The position numbers were made by a program, and so were the translations under genes. From contig OZ059897.1 in NCBI GenBank assembly GCA_964057225.1, forward strand, positions 17,422,001 through 17,486,000: 64,000 nt of DNA, written 5' to 3'. The notes under the pieces are model-generated. The model did not search any database, had not been told where the DNA came from, and saw only the letters and a program-made list of their open reading frames with translations. Positions 28,701 through 43,700 of this stretch are shown here, one piece after another. How positions within the stretch are numbered: the first letter of the stretch is position 1; the number at the start of each line of letters is the position of its first letter. This DNA comes from Auanema rhodensis (lineage: Eukaryota > Nematoda > Chromadorea > Rhabditida > Rhabditidae).

Positions 28701-31700
28701 TTCAAAATAATTTAGCAAAAAGTAGATGTTTTTAGATTCCTTTTTTCAAGGCAAAGACGATGGACAATGTTATTCAACGAAAAAAACAATTCTTCAGGGT
28801 GAAAATCGAGGATATAAGTGTGAACTTATATCAGTTGATATATCGGTGCATTTTTAAGCTAGCGCAAATCTGATAACACAGATCGACGCAGCTTAAAAAT
28901 CCGCATCGAATGCACTATACTACATTGAGAAACGCTTGATACAAAAATTAGTTCTGATCGTTTGAAAAATGATGCATTAGTGTATGTTGAGTTTCCATGT
29001 ACACTCAACATTGCTTCCAAAAACATTTTGACAAAAATTTTTTCGAAAAATTTCAAAATAATTTAGCAAAAAGTAGATGTTTTTAGATTCCTTTTTTCAA
29101 GGCAAAGACGATGGACAATGTTATTCAACGAAAAAATTTATTCTTCAGGGTGAAAATCGAGGATATAAGTGTGAACTTATATCAGTTGATATCTCGGTGC
29201 ATTTTTAAGCTAGCGCAAATCTGATAACACAGATCGACGCAGCTTAAAAATCCGCATCGAATGCACTATACTACATTGAGAAACGCTTAATACAAAAATT
29301 AGTTATGATCGTTTGAAAAATGATGCATTAGTGTATGTTGAGTTTCCATGTACACTCAACATTGCTTCCAAAAACATTTTGACAAAACTTTTTTCGAAAA
29401 ATTTCAAGATAATTTAGCAAAAAGTAGATGTTTTTAGATTCCTTTTTTCAAGGCAAAGACGATGGACAATGTTATTCAACGAAAAAAACAATTCTTCAGG
29501 GTGAAAATCGAGGATATAAGTGTGAACTTATATCAGTTGATATATCGGTGCATTTTTAAGCTAGCGCAAATCTGATAACACAGATCGACGCAGCTTACAA
29601 ATCCGCATCGAATGCACTATACTACATTGAGAAACGCTTAATACAAAAATTAGTTATGATCGTTTGAAAAATGATGCATTAGTGTATGTTGAGTTTCCAT
29701 GTACACTCAACATTGCTTCCAAAAACATTTTGACAAAAATTTTTTCGAAAAATTTCAAAATAATTTAGCAAAAAGTAGATGTTTTTAGATTCCTTTTTTC
29801 AAGGCAAAGACGATGGACAATGTTATTCAACGAAAAAAACAATTCTTCAGGGTGAAAATCGAGGATATAAGTGTGAACTTATATCAGTTGATATATCGGT
29901 GCATTTTTAAGCTAGCGCAAATCTGATAACACAGATCGACGCAGCTTAAAAATCCGCATCGAATGCACTATACTACATTGAGAAACGCTTGATACAAAAA
30001 TTAGTTCTGATCGTTTGAAAAATGATGCATTAGTGTATGTTGAGTTTCCATGTACACTCAACATTGCTTCCAAAAACATTTTGACAAAAATTTTTTCGAA
30101 AAATTTCAAAATAATTTAGCAAAAAGTAGATGTTTTTAGATTCCTTTTTTCAAGGCAAAGACGATGGACAATGTTATTCAACGAAAAAATTTATTCTTCA
30201 GGGTGAAAATCGAGGATATAAGTGTGAACTTATATCAGTTGATATCTCGGTGCATTTTTAAGCTAGCGCAAATCTGATAACACAGATCGACGCAGCTTAA
30301 AAATCCGCATCGAATGCACTATACTACATTGAGAAACGCTTAATACAAAAATTAGTTATGATCGTTTGAAAAATGATGCATTAGTGTATGTTGAGTTTCC
30401 ATGTACACTCAACATTGCTTCCAAAAACATTTTGACAAAACTTTTTTCGAAAAATTTCAAGATAATTTAGCAAAAAGTAGATGTTTTTAGATTCCTTTTT
30501 TCAAGGCAAAGACGATGGACAATGTTATTCAACGAAAAAAACAATTCTTCAGGGTGAAAATCGAGGATATAAGTGTGAACTTATATCAGTTGATATATCG
30601 GTGCATTTTTAAGCTAGCGCAAATCTGATAACACAGATCGACGCAGCTTACAAATCCGCATCGAATGCACTATACTACATTGAGAAACGCTTAATACAAA
30701 AATTAGTTATGATCGTTTGAAAAATGATGCATTAGTGTATGTTGAGTTTCCATGTACACTCAACATTGCTTCCAAAAACATTTTGACAAAAATTTTTTCG
30801 AAAAATTTCAAGATAATTTAGCAAAAAGTAGATGTTTTTAGATTCCTTTTTTCAAGGCAAAGACGATGGACAATGTTATTCAACGAAAAAATTAATTCTT
30901 CAGGGTGAAAATCGAGGATATAAGTGTGAACTTATATCAGTTGATATCTCGGTGCATTTTTAAGCTAGCGCAAATCTGATAACACAGATCGACGCAGCTT
31001 AAAAATCCGCATCGAATGCACTATACTACATTGAGAAACGCTTGATACAAAAATTAGTTCTGATCGTTTGAAAAATGATGCATTAGTGTATGTTGAGTTT
31101 CCATGTACACTCAACATTGCTTCCAAAAACATTTTGACAAAAATTTTTTCGAAAAATTTCAAAATAATTTAGCAAAAAGTAGATGTTTTTAGATTCCTTT
31201 TTTCAAGGCAAAGACGATGGACAATGTTATTCAACGAAAAAATTTATTCTTCAGGGTGAAAATCGAGGATATAAGTGTGAACTTATATCAGTTGATATCT
31301 CGGGGCATTTTTAAGCTAGCGCAAATCTGATAACACAGATCGACGCAGCTTAAAAATCCGCATCGAATGCACTATACTACATTGAGAAACGCTTAATACA
31401 AAAATTAGTTATGATCGTTTGAAAAATGATGCATTAGTGTATGTTGAGTTTCCATGTACACTCAACATTGCTTCCAAAAACATTTTGACAAAACTTTTTT
31501 CGAAAAATTTCAAGATAATTTAGCAAAAAGTAGATGTTTTTAGATTCCTTTTTTCAAGGCAAAGACGATGGACAATGTTATTCAACGAAAAAAACAATTC
31601 TTCAGGGTGAAAATCGAGGATATAAGTGTGAACTTATATCAGTTGATATATCGGTGCATTTTTAAGCTAGCGCAAATCTGATAACACAGATCGACGCAGC

Positions 31701-34700
31701 TTACAAATCCGCATCGAATGCACTATACTACATTGAGAAACGCTTAATACAAAAATTAGTTATGATCGTTTGAAAAATGATGCATTAGTGTATGTTGAGT
31801 TTCCATGTACACTCAACATTGCTTCCAAAAACATTTTGACAAAAATTTTTTCGAAAAATTTCAAAATAATTTAGCAAAAAGTAGATGTTTTTAGATTCCT
31901 TTTTTCAAGGCAAAGACGATGGACAATGTTATTCAACGAAAAAAACAATTCTTCAGGGTGAAAATCGAGGATATAAGTGTGAACTTATATCAGTTGATAT
32001 ATCGGTGCATTTTTAAGCTAGCGCAAATCTGATAACACAGATCGACGCAGCTTAAAAATCCGCATCGAATGCACTATACTACATTGAGAAACGCTTGATA
32101 CAAAAATTAGTTCTGATCGTTTGAAAAATGATGCATTAGTGTATGTTGAGTTTCCATGTACACTCAACATTGCTTCCAAAAACATTTTGACAAAAATTTT
32201 TTCGAAAAATTTCAAGATAATTTAGCAAAAAGTAGATGTTTTTAGATTCCTTTTTTCAAGGCAAAGACGATGGACAATGTTATTCAACGAAAAAATTAAT
32301 TCTTCAGGGTGAAAATCGAGGATATAAGTGTGAACTTATATCAGTTGATATCTCGGTGCATTTTTAAGCTAGCGCAAATCTGATAACACAGATCGACGCA
32401 GCTTAAAAATCCGCATCGAATGCACTATACTACATTGAGAAACGCTTGATACAAAAATTAGTTCTGATCGTTTGAAAAATGATGCATTAGTGTATGTTGA
32501 GTTTCCATGTACACTCAACATTGCTTCCAAAAACATTTTGACAAAAATTTTTTCGAAAAATTTCAAAATAATTTAGCAAAAAGTAGATGTTTTTAGATTC
32601 CTTTTTTCAAGGCAAAGACGATGGACAATGTTATTCAACGAAAAAATTTATTCTTCAGGGTGAAAATCGAGGATATAAGTGTGAACTTATATCAGTTGAT
32701 ATCTCGGTGCATTTTTAAGCTAGCGCAAATCTGATAACACAGATCGACGCAGCTTAAAAATCCGCATCGAATGCACTATACTACATTGAGAAACGCTTAA
32801 TACAAAAATTAGTTATGATCGTTTGAAAAATGATGCATTAGTGTATGTTGAGTTTCCATGTACACTCAACATTGCTTCCAAAAACATTTTGACAAAACTT
32901 TTTTCGAAAAATTTCAAGATAATTTAGCAAAAAGTAGATGTTTTTAGATTCCTTTTTTCAAGGCAAAGACGATGGACAATGTTATTCAACGAAAAAAACA
33001 ATTCTTCAGGGTGAAAATCGAGGATATAAGTGTGAACTTATATCAGTTGATATATCGGTGCATTTTTAAGCTAGCGCAAATCTGATAACACAGATCGACG
33101 CAGCTTACAAATCCGCATCGAATGCACTATACTACATTGAGAAACGCTTAATACAAAAATTAGTTATGATCGTTTGAAAAATGATGCATTAGTGTATGTT
33201 GAGTTTCCATGTACACTCAACATTGCTTCCAAAAACATTTTGACAAAAATTTTTTCGAAAAATTTCAAAATAATTTAGCAAAAAGTAGATGTTTTTAGAT
33301 TCCTTTTTTCAAGGCAAAGACGATGGACAATGTTATTCAACGAAAAAAACAATTCTTCAGGGTGAAAATCGAGGATATAAGTGTGAACTTATATCAGTTG
33401 ATATATCGGTGCATTTTTAAGCTAGCGCAAATCTGATAACACAGATCGACGCAGCTTAAAAATCCGCATCGAATGCACTATACTACATTGAGAAACGCTT
33501 GATACAAAAATTAGTTCTGATCGTTTGAAAAATGATGCATTAGTGTATGTTGAGTTTCCATGTACACTCAACATTGCTTCCAAAAACATTTTGACAAAAA
33601 TTTTTTCGAAAAATTTCAAGATAATTTAGCAAAAAGTAGATGTTTTTAGATTCCTTTTTTCAAGGCAAAGACGATGGACAATGTTATTCAACGAAAAAAT
33701 TAATTCTTCAGGGTGAAAATCGGGGATATAAGTGTGAACTTATATCAGTTGATATCTCGGTGCATTTTTAAGCTAGCGCAAATCTGATAACACAGATCGA
33801 CGTAGCTTAAAAATCCGCATCGAATGCACTATACTACATTGAGAAACGCTTAATACAAAAATTAGTTATGATCGTTTGAAAAATGATGCATTAGTGTATG
33901 TTGAGTTTCCATGTACACTCAACATTGCTTCCAAAAACATTTTGACAAAACTTTTTTCGAAAAATTTCAAGATAATTTAGCAAAAAGTAGATGTTTTTAG
34001 ATTCCTTTTTTCAAGGCAAAGACGATGGACAATGTTATTCAACGAAAAAAACAATTCTTCAGGGTGAAAATCGAGGATATAAGTGTGAACTTATATCAGT
34101 TGATATATCGGTGCATTTTTAAGCTAGCGCAAATCTGATAACACAGATCGACGCAGCTTACAAATCCGCATCGAATGCACTATACTACATTGAGAAACGC
34201 TTAATACAAAAATTAGTTATGATCGTTTGAAAAATGATGCATTAGTGTATGTTGAGTTTCCATGTACACTCAACATTGCTTCCAAAAACATTTTGACGAA
34301 AATTTTTTCGAAAAATTTCAAGATAATTTAGCAAAAAGTAGATGTTTTTAGATTCCTTTTTTCAAGGCAAAGACGATGGACAATGTTATTCAACGAAAAA
34401 ATTAATTCTTCAGGGTGAAAATCGAGGATATAAGTGTGAACTTATATCAGTTGATATCTCGGTGCATTTTTAAGCTAGCGCAAATCTGATAACACAGATC
34501 GACGCAGCTTAAAAATCCGCATCGAATGCACTATACTACATTGAGAAACGCTTGATACAAAAATTAGTTCTGATCGTTTGAAAAATGATGCATTAGTGTA
34601 TGTTGAGTTTCCATGTACACTCAACATTGCTTCCAAAAACATTTTGACAAAAATTTTTTCGAAAAATTTCAAAATAATTTAGCAAAAAGTAGATGTTTTT

Positions 34701-37700
34701 AGATTCCTTTTTTCAAGGCAAAGACGATGGACAATGTTATTCAACGAAAAAATTTATTCTTCAGGGTGAAAATCGAGGATATAAGTGTGAACTTATATCA
34801 GTTGATATCTCGGTGCATTTTTAAGCTAGCGCAAATCTGATAACACAGATCGACGCAGCTTAAAAATCCGCATCGAATGCACTATACTACATTGAGAAAC
34901 GCTTAATACAAAAATTAGTTATGATCGTTTGAAAAATGATGCATTAGTGTATGTTGAGTTTCCATGTACACTCAACATTGCTTCCAAAAACATTTTGACA
35001 AAACTTTTTTCGAAAAATTTCAAGATAATTTAGCAAAAAGTAGATGTTTTTAGATTCCTTTTTTCAAGGCAAAGACGATGGACAATGTTATTCAACAAAA
35101 AAAACAATTCTTCAGGGTGAAAATCGAGGATATAAGTGTGAACTTATATCAGTTGATATATCGGTGCATTTTTAAGCTAGCGCAAATCTGATAACACAGA
35201 TCGACGCAGCTTACAAATCCGCATCGAATGCACTATACTACATTGAGAAACGCTTAATACAAAAATTAGTTATGATCGTTTGAAAAATGATGCATTAGTG
35301 TATGTTGAGTTTCCATGTACACTCAACATTGCTTCCAAAAACATTTTGACAAAAATTTTTTCGAAAAATTTCAAAATAATTTAGCAAAAAGTAGATGTTT
35401 TTAGATTCCTTTTTTCAAGGCAAAGACGATGGACAATGTTATTCAACGAAAAAAACAATTCTTCAGGGTGAAAATCGAGGATATAAGTGTGAACTTATAT
35501 CAGTTGATATATCGGTGCATTTTTAAGCTAGCGCAAATCTGATAACACAGATCGACGCAGCTTAAAAATCCGCATCGAATGCACTATACTACATTGAGAA
35601 ACGCTTGATACAAAAATTAGTTCTGATCGTTTGAAAAATGATGCATTAGTGTATGTTGAGTTTCCATGTACACTCAACATTGCTTCCAAAAACATTTTGA
35701 CAAAAATTTTTTCGAAAAATTTCAAGATAATTTAGCAAAAAGTAGATGTTTTTAGATTCCTTTTTTCAAGGCAAAGACGATGGACAATGTTATTCAACGA
35801 AAAAATTAATTCTTCAGGGTGAAAATCGAGGATATAAGTGTGAACTTATATCAGTTGATATCTCGGTGCATTTTTAAGCTAGCGCAAATCTGATAACACA
35901 GATCGACGTAGCTTAAAAATCCGCATCGAATGCACTATACTACATTGAGAAACGCTTAATACAAAAATTAGTTATGATCGTTTGAAAAATGATGCATTAG
36001 TGTATGTTGAGTTTCCATGTACACTCAACATTGCTTCCAAAAACATTTTGACAAAAATTTTTTCGAAAAATTTCAAAATAATTTAGCAAAAAGTAGATGT
36101 TTTTAGATTCCTTTTTTCAAGGCAAAGACGATGGACAATGTTATTCAACGAAAAAAACAATTCTTCAGGGTGAAAATCGAGGATATAAGTGTGAACTTAT
36201 ATCAGTTGATATATCGGTGCATTTTTAAGCTAGCGCAAATCTGATAACACAGATCGACGCAGCTTAAAAATCCGCATCGAATGCACTATACTACATTGAG
36301 AAACGCTTGATACAAAAATTAGTTCTGATCGTTTGAAAAATGATGCATTAGTGTATGTTGAGTTTCCATGTACACTCAACATTGCTTCCAAAAACATTTT
36401 GACAAAAATTTTTTCGAAAAATTTCAAAATAATTTAGCAAAAAGTAGATGTTTTTAGATTCCTTTTTTCAAGGCAAAGACGATGGACAATGTTATTCAAC
36501 GAAAAAATTTATTCTTCAGGGTGAAAATCGAGGATATAAGTGTGAACTTATATCAGTTGATATCTCGGTGCATTTTTAAGCTAGCGCAAATCTGATAACA
36601 CAGATCGACGCAGCTTAAAAATCCGCATCGAATGCACTATACTACATTGAGAAACGCTTAATACAAAAATTAGTTATGATCGTTTGAAAAATGATGCATT
36701 AGTGTATGTTGAGTTTCCATGTACACTCAACATTGCTTCCAAAAACATTTTGACAAAACTTTTTTCGAAAAATTTCAAGATAATTTAGCGAAAAGTAGAT
36801 GTTTTTAGATTCCTTTTTTCAAGGCAAAGACGATGGACAATGTTATTCAACGAAAAAAACAATTCTTCAGGGTGAAAATCGAGGATATAAGTGTGAACTT
36901 ATATCAGTTGATATATCGGTGCATTTTTAAGCTAGCGCAAATCTGATAACACAGATCGACGCAGCTTACAAATCCGCATCGAATGCACTATACTACATTG
37001 AGAAACGCTTAATACAAAAATTAGTTATGATCGTTTGAAAAATGATGCATTAGTGTATGTTGAGTTTCCATGTACACTCAACATTGCTTCCAAAACATTT
37101 TGACAAAAATTTTTTCGAAAAATTTCAAGATAATTTAGCAAAAAGTAGATGTTTTTAGATTCCTTTTTTCAAGGCAAAGACGATGGACAATGTTATTCAA
37201 CGAAAAAATTAATTCTTCAGGGTGAAAATCGAGGATATAAGTGTGAACTTATATCAGTTGATATCTCGGTGCATTTTTAAGCTAGCGCAAATCTGATAAC
37301 ACAGATCGACGCAGCTTAAAAATCCGCATCGAATGCACTATACTACATTGAGAAACGCTTGATACAAAAATTAGTTCTGATCGTTTGAAAAATGATGCAT
37401 TAGTGTATGTTGAGTTTCCATGTACACTCAACATTGCTTCCAAAAACATTTTGACAAAAATTTTTTCGAAAAATTTCAAAATAATTTAGCAAAAAGTAGA
37501 TGTTTTTAGATTCCTTTTTTCAAGGCAAAGACGATGGACAATGTTATTCAACGAAAAAATTTATTCTTCAGGGTGAAAATCGAGGATATAAGTGTGAACT
37601 TATATCAGTTGATATCTCGGTGCATTTTTAAGCTAGCGCAAATCTGATAACACAGATCGACGCAGCTTAAAAATCCGCATCGAATGCACTATACTACATT

Positions 37701-40700
37701 GAGAAACGCTTAATACAAAAATTAGTTATGATCGTTTGAAAAATGATGCATTAGTGTATGTTGAGTTTCCATGTACACTCAACATTGCTTCCAAAAACAT
37801 TTTGACAAAACTTTTTTCGAAAAATTTCAAGATAATTTAGCAAAAAGTAGATGTTTTTAGATTCCTTTTTTCAAGGCAAAGACGATGGACAATGTTATTC
37901 AACGAAAAAAACAATTCTTCAGGGTGAAAATCGAGGATATAAGTGTGAACTTATATCAGTTGATATATCGGTGCATTTTTAAGCTAGCGCAAATCTGATA
38001 ACACAGATCGACGCAGCTTACAAATCCGCATCGAATGCACTATACTACATTGAGAAACGCTTAATACAAAAATTAGTTATGATCGTTTGAAAAATGATGC
38101 ATTAGTGTATGTTGAGTTTCCATGTACACTCAACATTGCTTCCAAAAACATTTTGACAAAAATTTTTTCGAAAAATTTCAAAATAATTTAGCAAAAAGTA
38201 GATGTTTTTAGATTCCTTTTTTCAAGGCAAAGACGATGGACAATGTTATTCAACGAAAAAAACAATTCTTCAGGGTGAAAATCGAGGATATAAGTGTGAA
38301 CTTATATCAGTTGATATATCGGTGCATTTTTAAGCTAGCGCAAATCTGATAACACAGATCGACGCAGCTTAAAAATCCGCATCGAATGCACTATACTACA
38401 TTGAGAAACGCTTGATACAAAAATTAGTTCTGATCGTTTGAAAAATGATGCATTAGTGTATGTTGAGTTTCCATGTACACTCAACATTGCTTCCAAAAAC
38501 ATTTTGACAAAAATTTTTTCGAAAAATTTCAAGATAATTTAGCAAAAAGTAGATGTTTTTAGATTCCTTTTTTCAAGGCAAAGACGATGGACAATGTTAT
38601 TCAACGAAAAAATTAATTCTTCAGGGTGAAAATCGAGGATATAAGTGTGAACTTATATCAGTTGATATCTCGGTGCATTTTTAAGCTAGCGCAAATCTGA
38701 TAACACAGATCGACGCAGCTTAAAAATCCGCATCGAATGCACTATACTACATTGAGAAACGCTTGATACAAAAATTAGTTCTGATCGTTTGAAAAATGAT
38801 GCATTAGTGTATGTTGAGTTTCCATGTACACTCAACATTGCTTCCAAAAACATTTTGACAAAAATTTTTTCGAAAAATTTCAAAATAATTTAGCAAAAAG
38901 TAGATGTTTTTAGATTCCTTTTTTCAAGGCAAAGACGATGGACAATGTTATTCAACGAAAAAATTTATTCTTCAGGGTGAAAATCGAGGATATAAGTGTG
39001 AACTTATATCAGTTGATATCTCGGTGCATTTTTAAGCTAGCGCAAATCTGATAACACAGATCGACGCAGCTTAAAAATCCGCATCGAATGCACTATACTA
39101 CATTGAGAAACGCTTAATACAAAAATTAGTTATGATCGTTTGAAAAATGATGCATTAGTGTATGTTGAGTTTCCATGTACACTCAACATTGCTTCCAAAA
39201 ACATTTTGACAAAACTTTTTTCGAAAAATTTCAAGATAATTTAGCAAAAAGTAGATGTTTTTAGATTCCTTTTTTCAAGGCAAAGACGATGGACAATGTT
39301 ATTCAACGAAAAAAACAATTCTTCAGGGTGAAAATCGAGGATATAAGTGTGAACTTATATCAGTTGATATATCGGTGCATTTTTAAGCTAGCGCAAATCT
39401 GATAACACAGATCGACGCAGCTTACAAATCCGCATCGAATGCACTATACTACATTGAGAAACGCTTAATACAAAAATTAGTTATGATCGTTTGAAAAATG
39501 ATGCATTAGTGTATGTTGAGTTTCCATGTACACTCAACATTGCTTCCAAAAACATTTTGACAAAAATTTTTTCGAAAAATTTCAAAATAATTTAGCAAAA
39601 AGTAGATGTTTTTAGATTCCTTTTTTCAAGGCAAAGACGATGGACAATGTTATTCAACGAAAAAAACAATTCTTCAGGGTGAAAATCGAGGATATAAGTG
39701 TGAACTTATATCAGTTGATATATCGGTGCATTTTTAAGCTAGCGCAAATCTGATAACACAGATCGACGCAGCTTAAAAATCCGCATCGAATGCACTATAC
39801 TACATTGAGAAACGCTTGATACAAAAATTAGTTCTGATCGTTTGAAAAATGATGCATTAGTGTATGTTGAGTTTCCATGTACACTCAACATTGCTTCCAA
39901 AAACATTTTGACAAAAATTTTTTCGAAAAATTTCAAGATAATTTAGCAAAAAGTAGATGTTTTTAGATTCCTTTTTTCAAGGCAAAGACGATGGACAATG
40001 TTATTCAACGAAAAAATTAATTCTTCAGGGTGAAAATCGAGGATATAAGTGTGAACTTATATCAGTTGATATCTCGGTGCATTTTTAAGCTAGCGCAAAT
40101 CTGATAACACAGATCGACGTAGCTTAAAAATCCGCATCGAATGCACTATACTACATTGAGAAACGCTTAATACAAAAATTAGTTATGATCGTTTGAAAAA
40201 TGATGCATTAGTGTATGTTGAGTTTCCATGTACACTCAACATTGCTTCCAAAAACATTTTGACAAAAATTTTTTCGAAAAATTTCAAGATAATTTAGCAA
40301 AAAGTAGATGTTTTTAGATTCCTTTTTTCAAGGCAAAGACGATGGACAATGTTATTCAACGAAAAAAACAATTCTTCAGGGTGAAAATCGAGGATATAAG
40401 TGTGAACTTATATCAGTTGATATATCGGTGCATTTTTAAGCTAGCGCAAATCTGATAACACAGATCGACGCAGCTTAAAAATCCGCATCGAATGCACTAT
40501 ACTACATTGAGAAACGCTTGATACAAAAATTAGTTCTGATCGTTTGAAAAATGATGCATTAGTGTATGTTGAGTTTCCATGTACACTCAACATTGCTTCC
40601 AAAAACATTTTGACAAAAATTTTTTCGAAAAATTTCAAGATAATTTAGCAAAAAGTAGATGTTTTTAGATTCCTTTTTTCAAGGCAAAGACGATGGACAA

Positions 40701-43700
40701 TGTTATTCAACGAAAAAATTAATTCTTCAGGGTGAAAATCGAGGATATAAGTGTGAACTTATATCAGTTGATATCTCGGTGCATTTTTAAGCTAGCGCAA
40801 ATCTGATAACACAGATCGACGTAGCTTAAAAATCCGCATCGAATGCACTATACTACATTGAGAAACGCTTAATACAAAAATTAGTTATGATCGTTTGAAA
40901 AATGATGCATTAGTGTATGTTGAGTTTCCATGTACACTCAACATTGCTTCCAAAAACATTTTGACAAAACTTTTTTCGAAAAATTTCAAGATAATTTAGC
41001 AAAAAGTAGATGTTTTTAGATTCCTTTTTTCAAGGCAAAGACGATGGACAATGTTATTCAACGAAAAAAACAATTCTTCAGGGTGAAAATCGAGGATATA
41101 AGTGTGAACTTATATCAGTTGATATCTCGGTGCATTTTTAAGCTAGCGCAAATCTGATAACACAGATCGACGTAGCTTAAAAATCCGCATCGAATGCACT
41201 ATACTACATTGAGAAACGCTTAATACAAAAATTAGTTATGATCGTTTGAAAAATGATGCATTAGTGTATGTTGAGTTTCCATGTACACTCAACATTGCTT
41301 CCAAAAACATTTTGACAAAAATTTTTTCGAAAAATTTCAAGATAATTTAGCAAAAAGTAGATGTTTTTAGATTCCTTTTTTCAAGGCAAAGACGATGGAC
41401 AATGTTATTCAACGAAAAAAACAATTCTTCAGGGTGAAAATCGAGGATATAAGTGTGAACTTATATCAGTTGATATATCGGTGCATTTTTAAGCTAGCGC
41501 AAATCTGATAACACAGATCGACGCAGCTTAAAAATCCGCATCGAATGCACTATACTACATTGAGAAACGCTTGATACAAAAATTAGTTCTGATCGTTTGA
41601 AAAATGATGCATTAGTGTATGTTGAGTTTCCATGTACACTCAACATTGCTTCCAAAAACATTTTGACAAAAATTTTTTCGAAAAATTTCAAGATAATTTA
41701 GCAAAAAGTAGATGTTTTTAGATTCCTTTTTTCAAGGCAAAGACGATGGACAATGTTATTCAACGAAAAAATTAATTCTTCAGGGTGAAAATCGAGGATA
41801 TAAGTGTGAACTTATATCAGTTGATATCTCGGTGCATTTTTAAGCTAGCGCAAATCTGATAACACAGATCGACGTAGCTTAAAAATCCGCATCGAATGCA
41901 CTATACTACATTGAGAAACGCTTAATACAAAAATTAGTTATGATCGTTTGAAAAATGATGCATTAGTGTATGTTGAGTTTCCATGTACACTCAACATTGC
42001 TTCCAAAAACATTTTGACAAAACTTTTTTCGAAAAATTTCAAGATAATTTAGCAAAAAGTAGATGTTTTTAGATTCCTTTTTTCAAGGCAAAGACGATGG
42101 ACAATGTTATTCAACGAAAAAAACAATTCTTCAGGGTGAAAATCGAGGATATAAGTGTGAACTTATATCAGTTGATATATCGGTGCATTTTTAAGCTAGC
42201 GCAAATCTGATAACACAGATCGACGCAGCTTACAAATCCGCATCGAATGCACTATACTACATTGAGAAACGCTTAATACAAAAATTAGTTATGATCGTTT
42301 GAAAAATGATGCATTAGTGTATGTTGAGTTTCCATGTACACTCAACATTGCTTCCAAAAACATTTTGACAAAAATTTTTTCGAAAAATTTCAAGATAATT
42401 TAGCAAAAAGTAGATGTTTTTAGATTCCTTTTTTCAAGGCAAAGACGATGGACAATGTTATTCAACGAAAAAATTAATTCTTCAGGGTGAAAATCGAGGA
42501 TATAAGTGTGAACTTATATCAGTTGATATCTCGGTGCATTTTTAAGCTAGCGCAAATCTGATAACACAGATCGACGCAGCTTAAAAATCCGCATCGAATG
42601 CACTATACTACATTGAGAAACGCTTGATACAAAAATTAGTTCTGATCGTTTGAAAAATGATGCATTAGTGTATGTTGAGTTTCCATGTACACTCAACATT
42701 GCTTCCAAAAACATTTTGACAAAAATTTTTTCGAAAAATTTCAAAATAATTTAGCAAAAAGTAGATGTTTTTAGATTCCTTTTTTCAAGGCAAAGACGAT
42801 GGACAATGTTATTCAACGAAAAAATTTATTCTTCAGGGTGAAAATCGAGGATATAAGTGTGAACTTATATCAGTTGATATCTCGGTGCATTTTTAAGCTA
42901 GCGCAAATCTGATAACACAGATCGACGCAGCTTAAAAATCCGCATCGAATGCACTATACTACATTGAGAAACGCTTAATACAAAAATTAGTTATGATCGT
43001 TTGAAAAATGATGCATTAGTGTATGTTGAGTTTCCATGTACACTCAACATTGCTTCCAAAAACATTTTGACAAAACTTTTTTCGAAAAATTTCAAGATAA
43101 TTTAGCAAAAAGTAGATGTTTTTAGATTCCTTTTTTCAAGGCAAAGACGATGGACAATGTTATTCAACAAAAAAAACAATTCTTCAGGGTGAAAATCGAG
43201 GATATAAGTGTGAACTTATATCAGTTGATATATCGGTGCATTTTTAAGCTAGCGCAAATCTGATAACACAGATCGACGCAGCTTACAAATCCGCATCGAA
43301 TGCACTATACTACATTGAGAAACGCTTAATACAAAAATTAGTTATGATCGTTTGAAAAATGATGCATTAGTGTATGTTGAGTTTCCATGTACACTCAACA
43401 TTGCTTCCAAAAACATTTTGACAAAAATTTTTTCGAAAAATTTCAAAATAATTTAGCAAAAAGTAGATGTTTTTAGATTCCTTTTTTCAAGGCAAAGACG
43501 ATGGACAATGTTATTCAACGAAAAAAACAATTCTTCAGGGTGAAAATCGAGGATATAAGTGTGAACTTATATCAGTTGATATATCGGTGCATTTTTAAGC
43601 TAGCGCAAATCTGATAACACAGATCGACGCAGCTTAAAAATCCGCATCGAATGCACTATACTACATTGAGAAACGCTTGATACAAAAATTAGTTCTGATC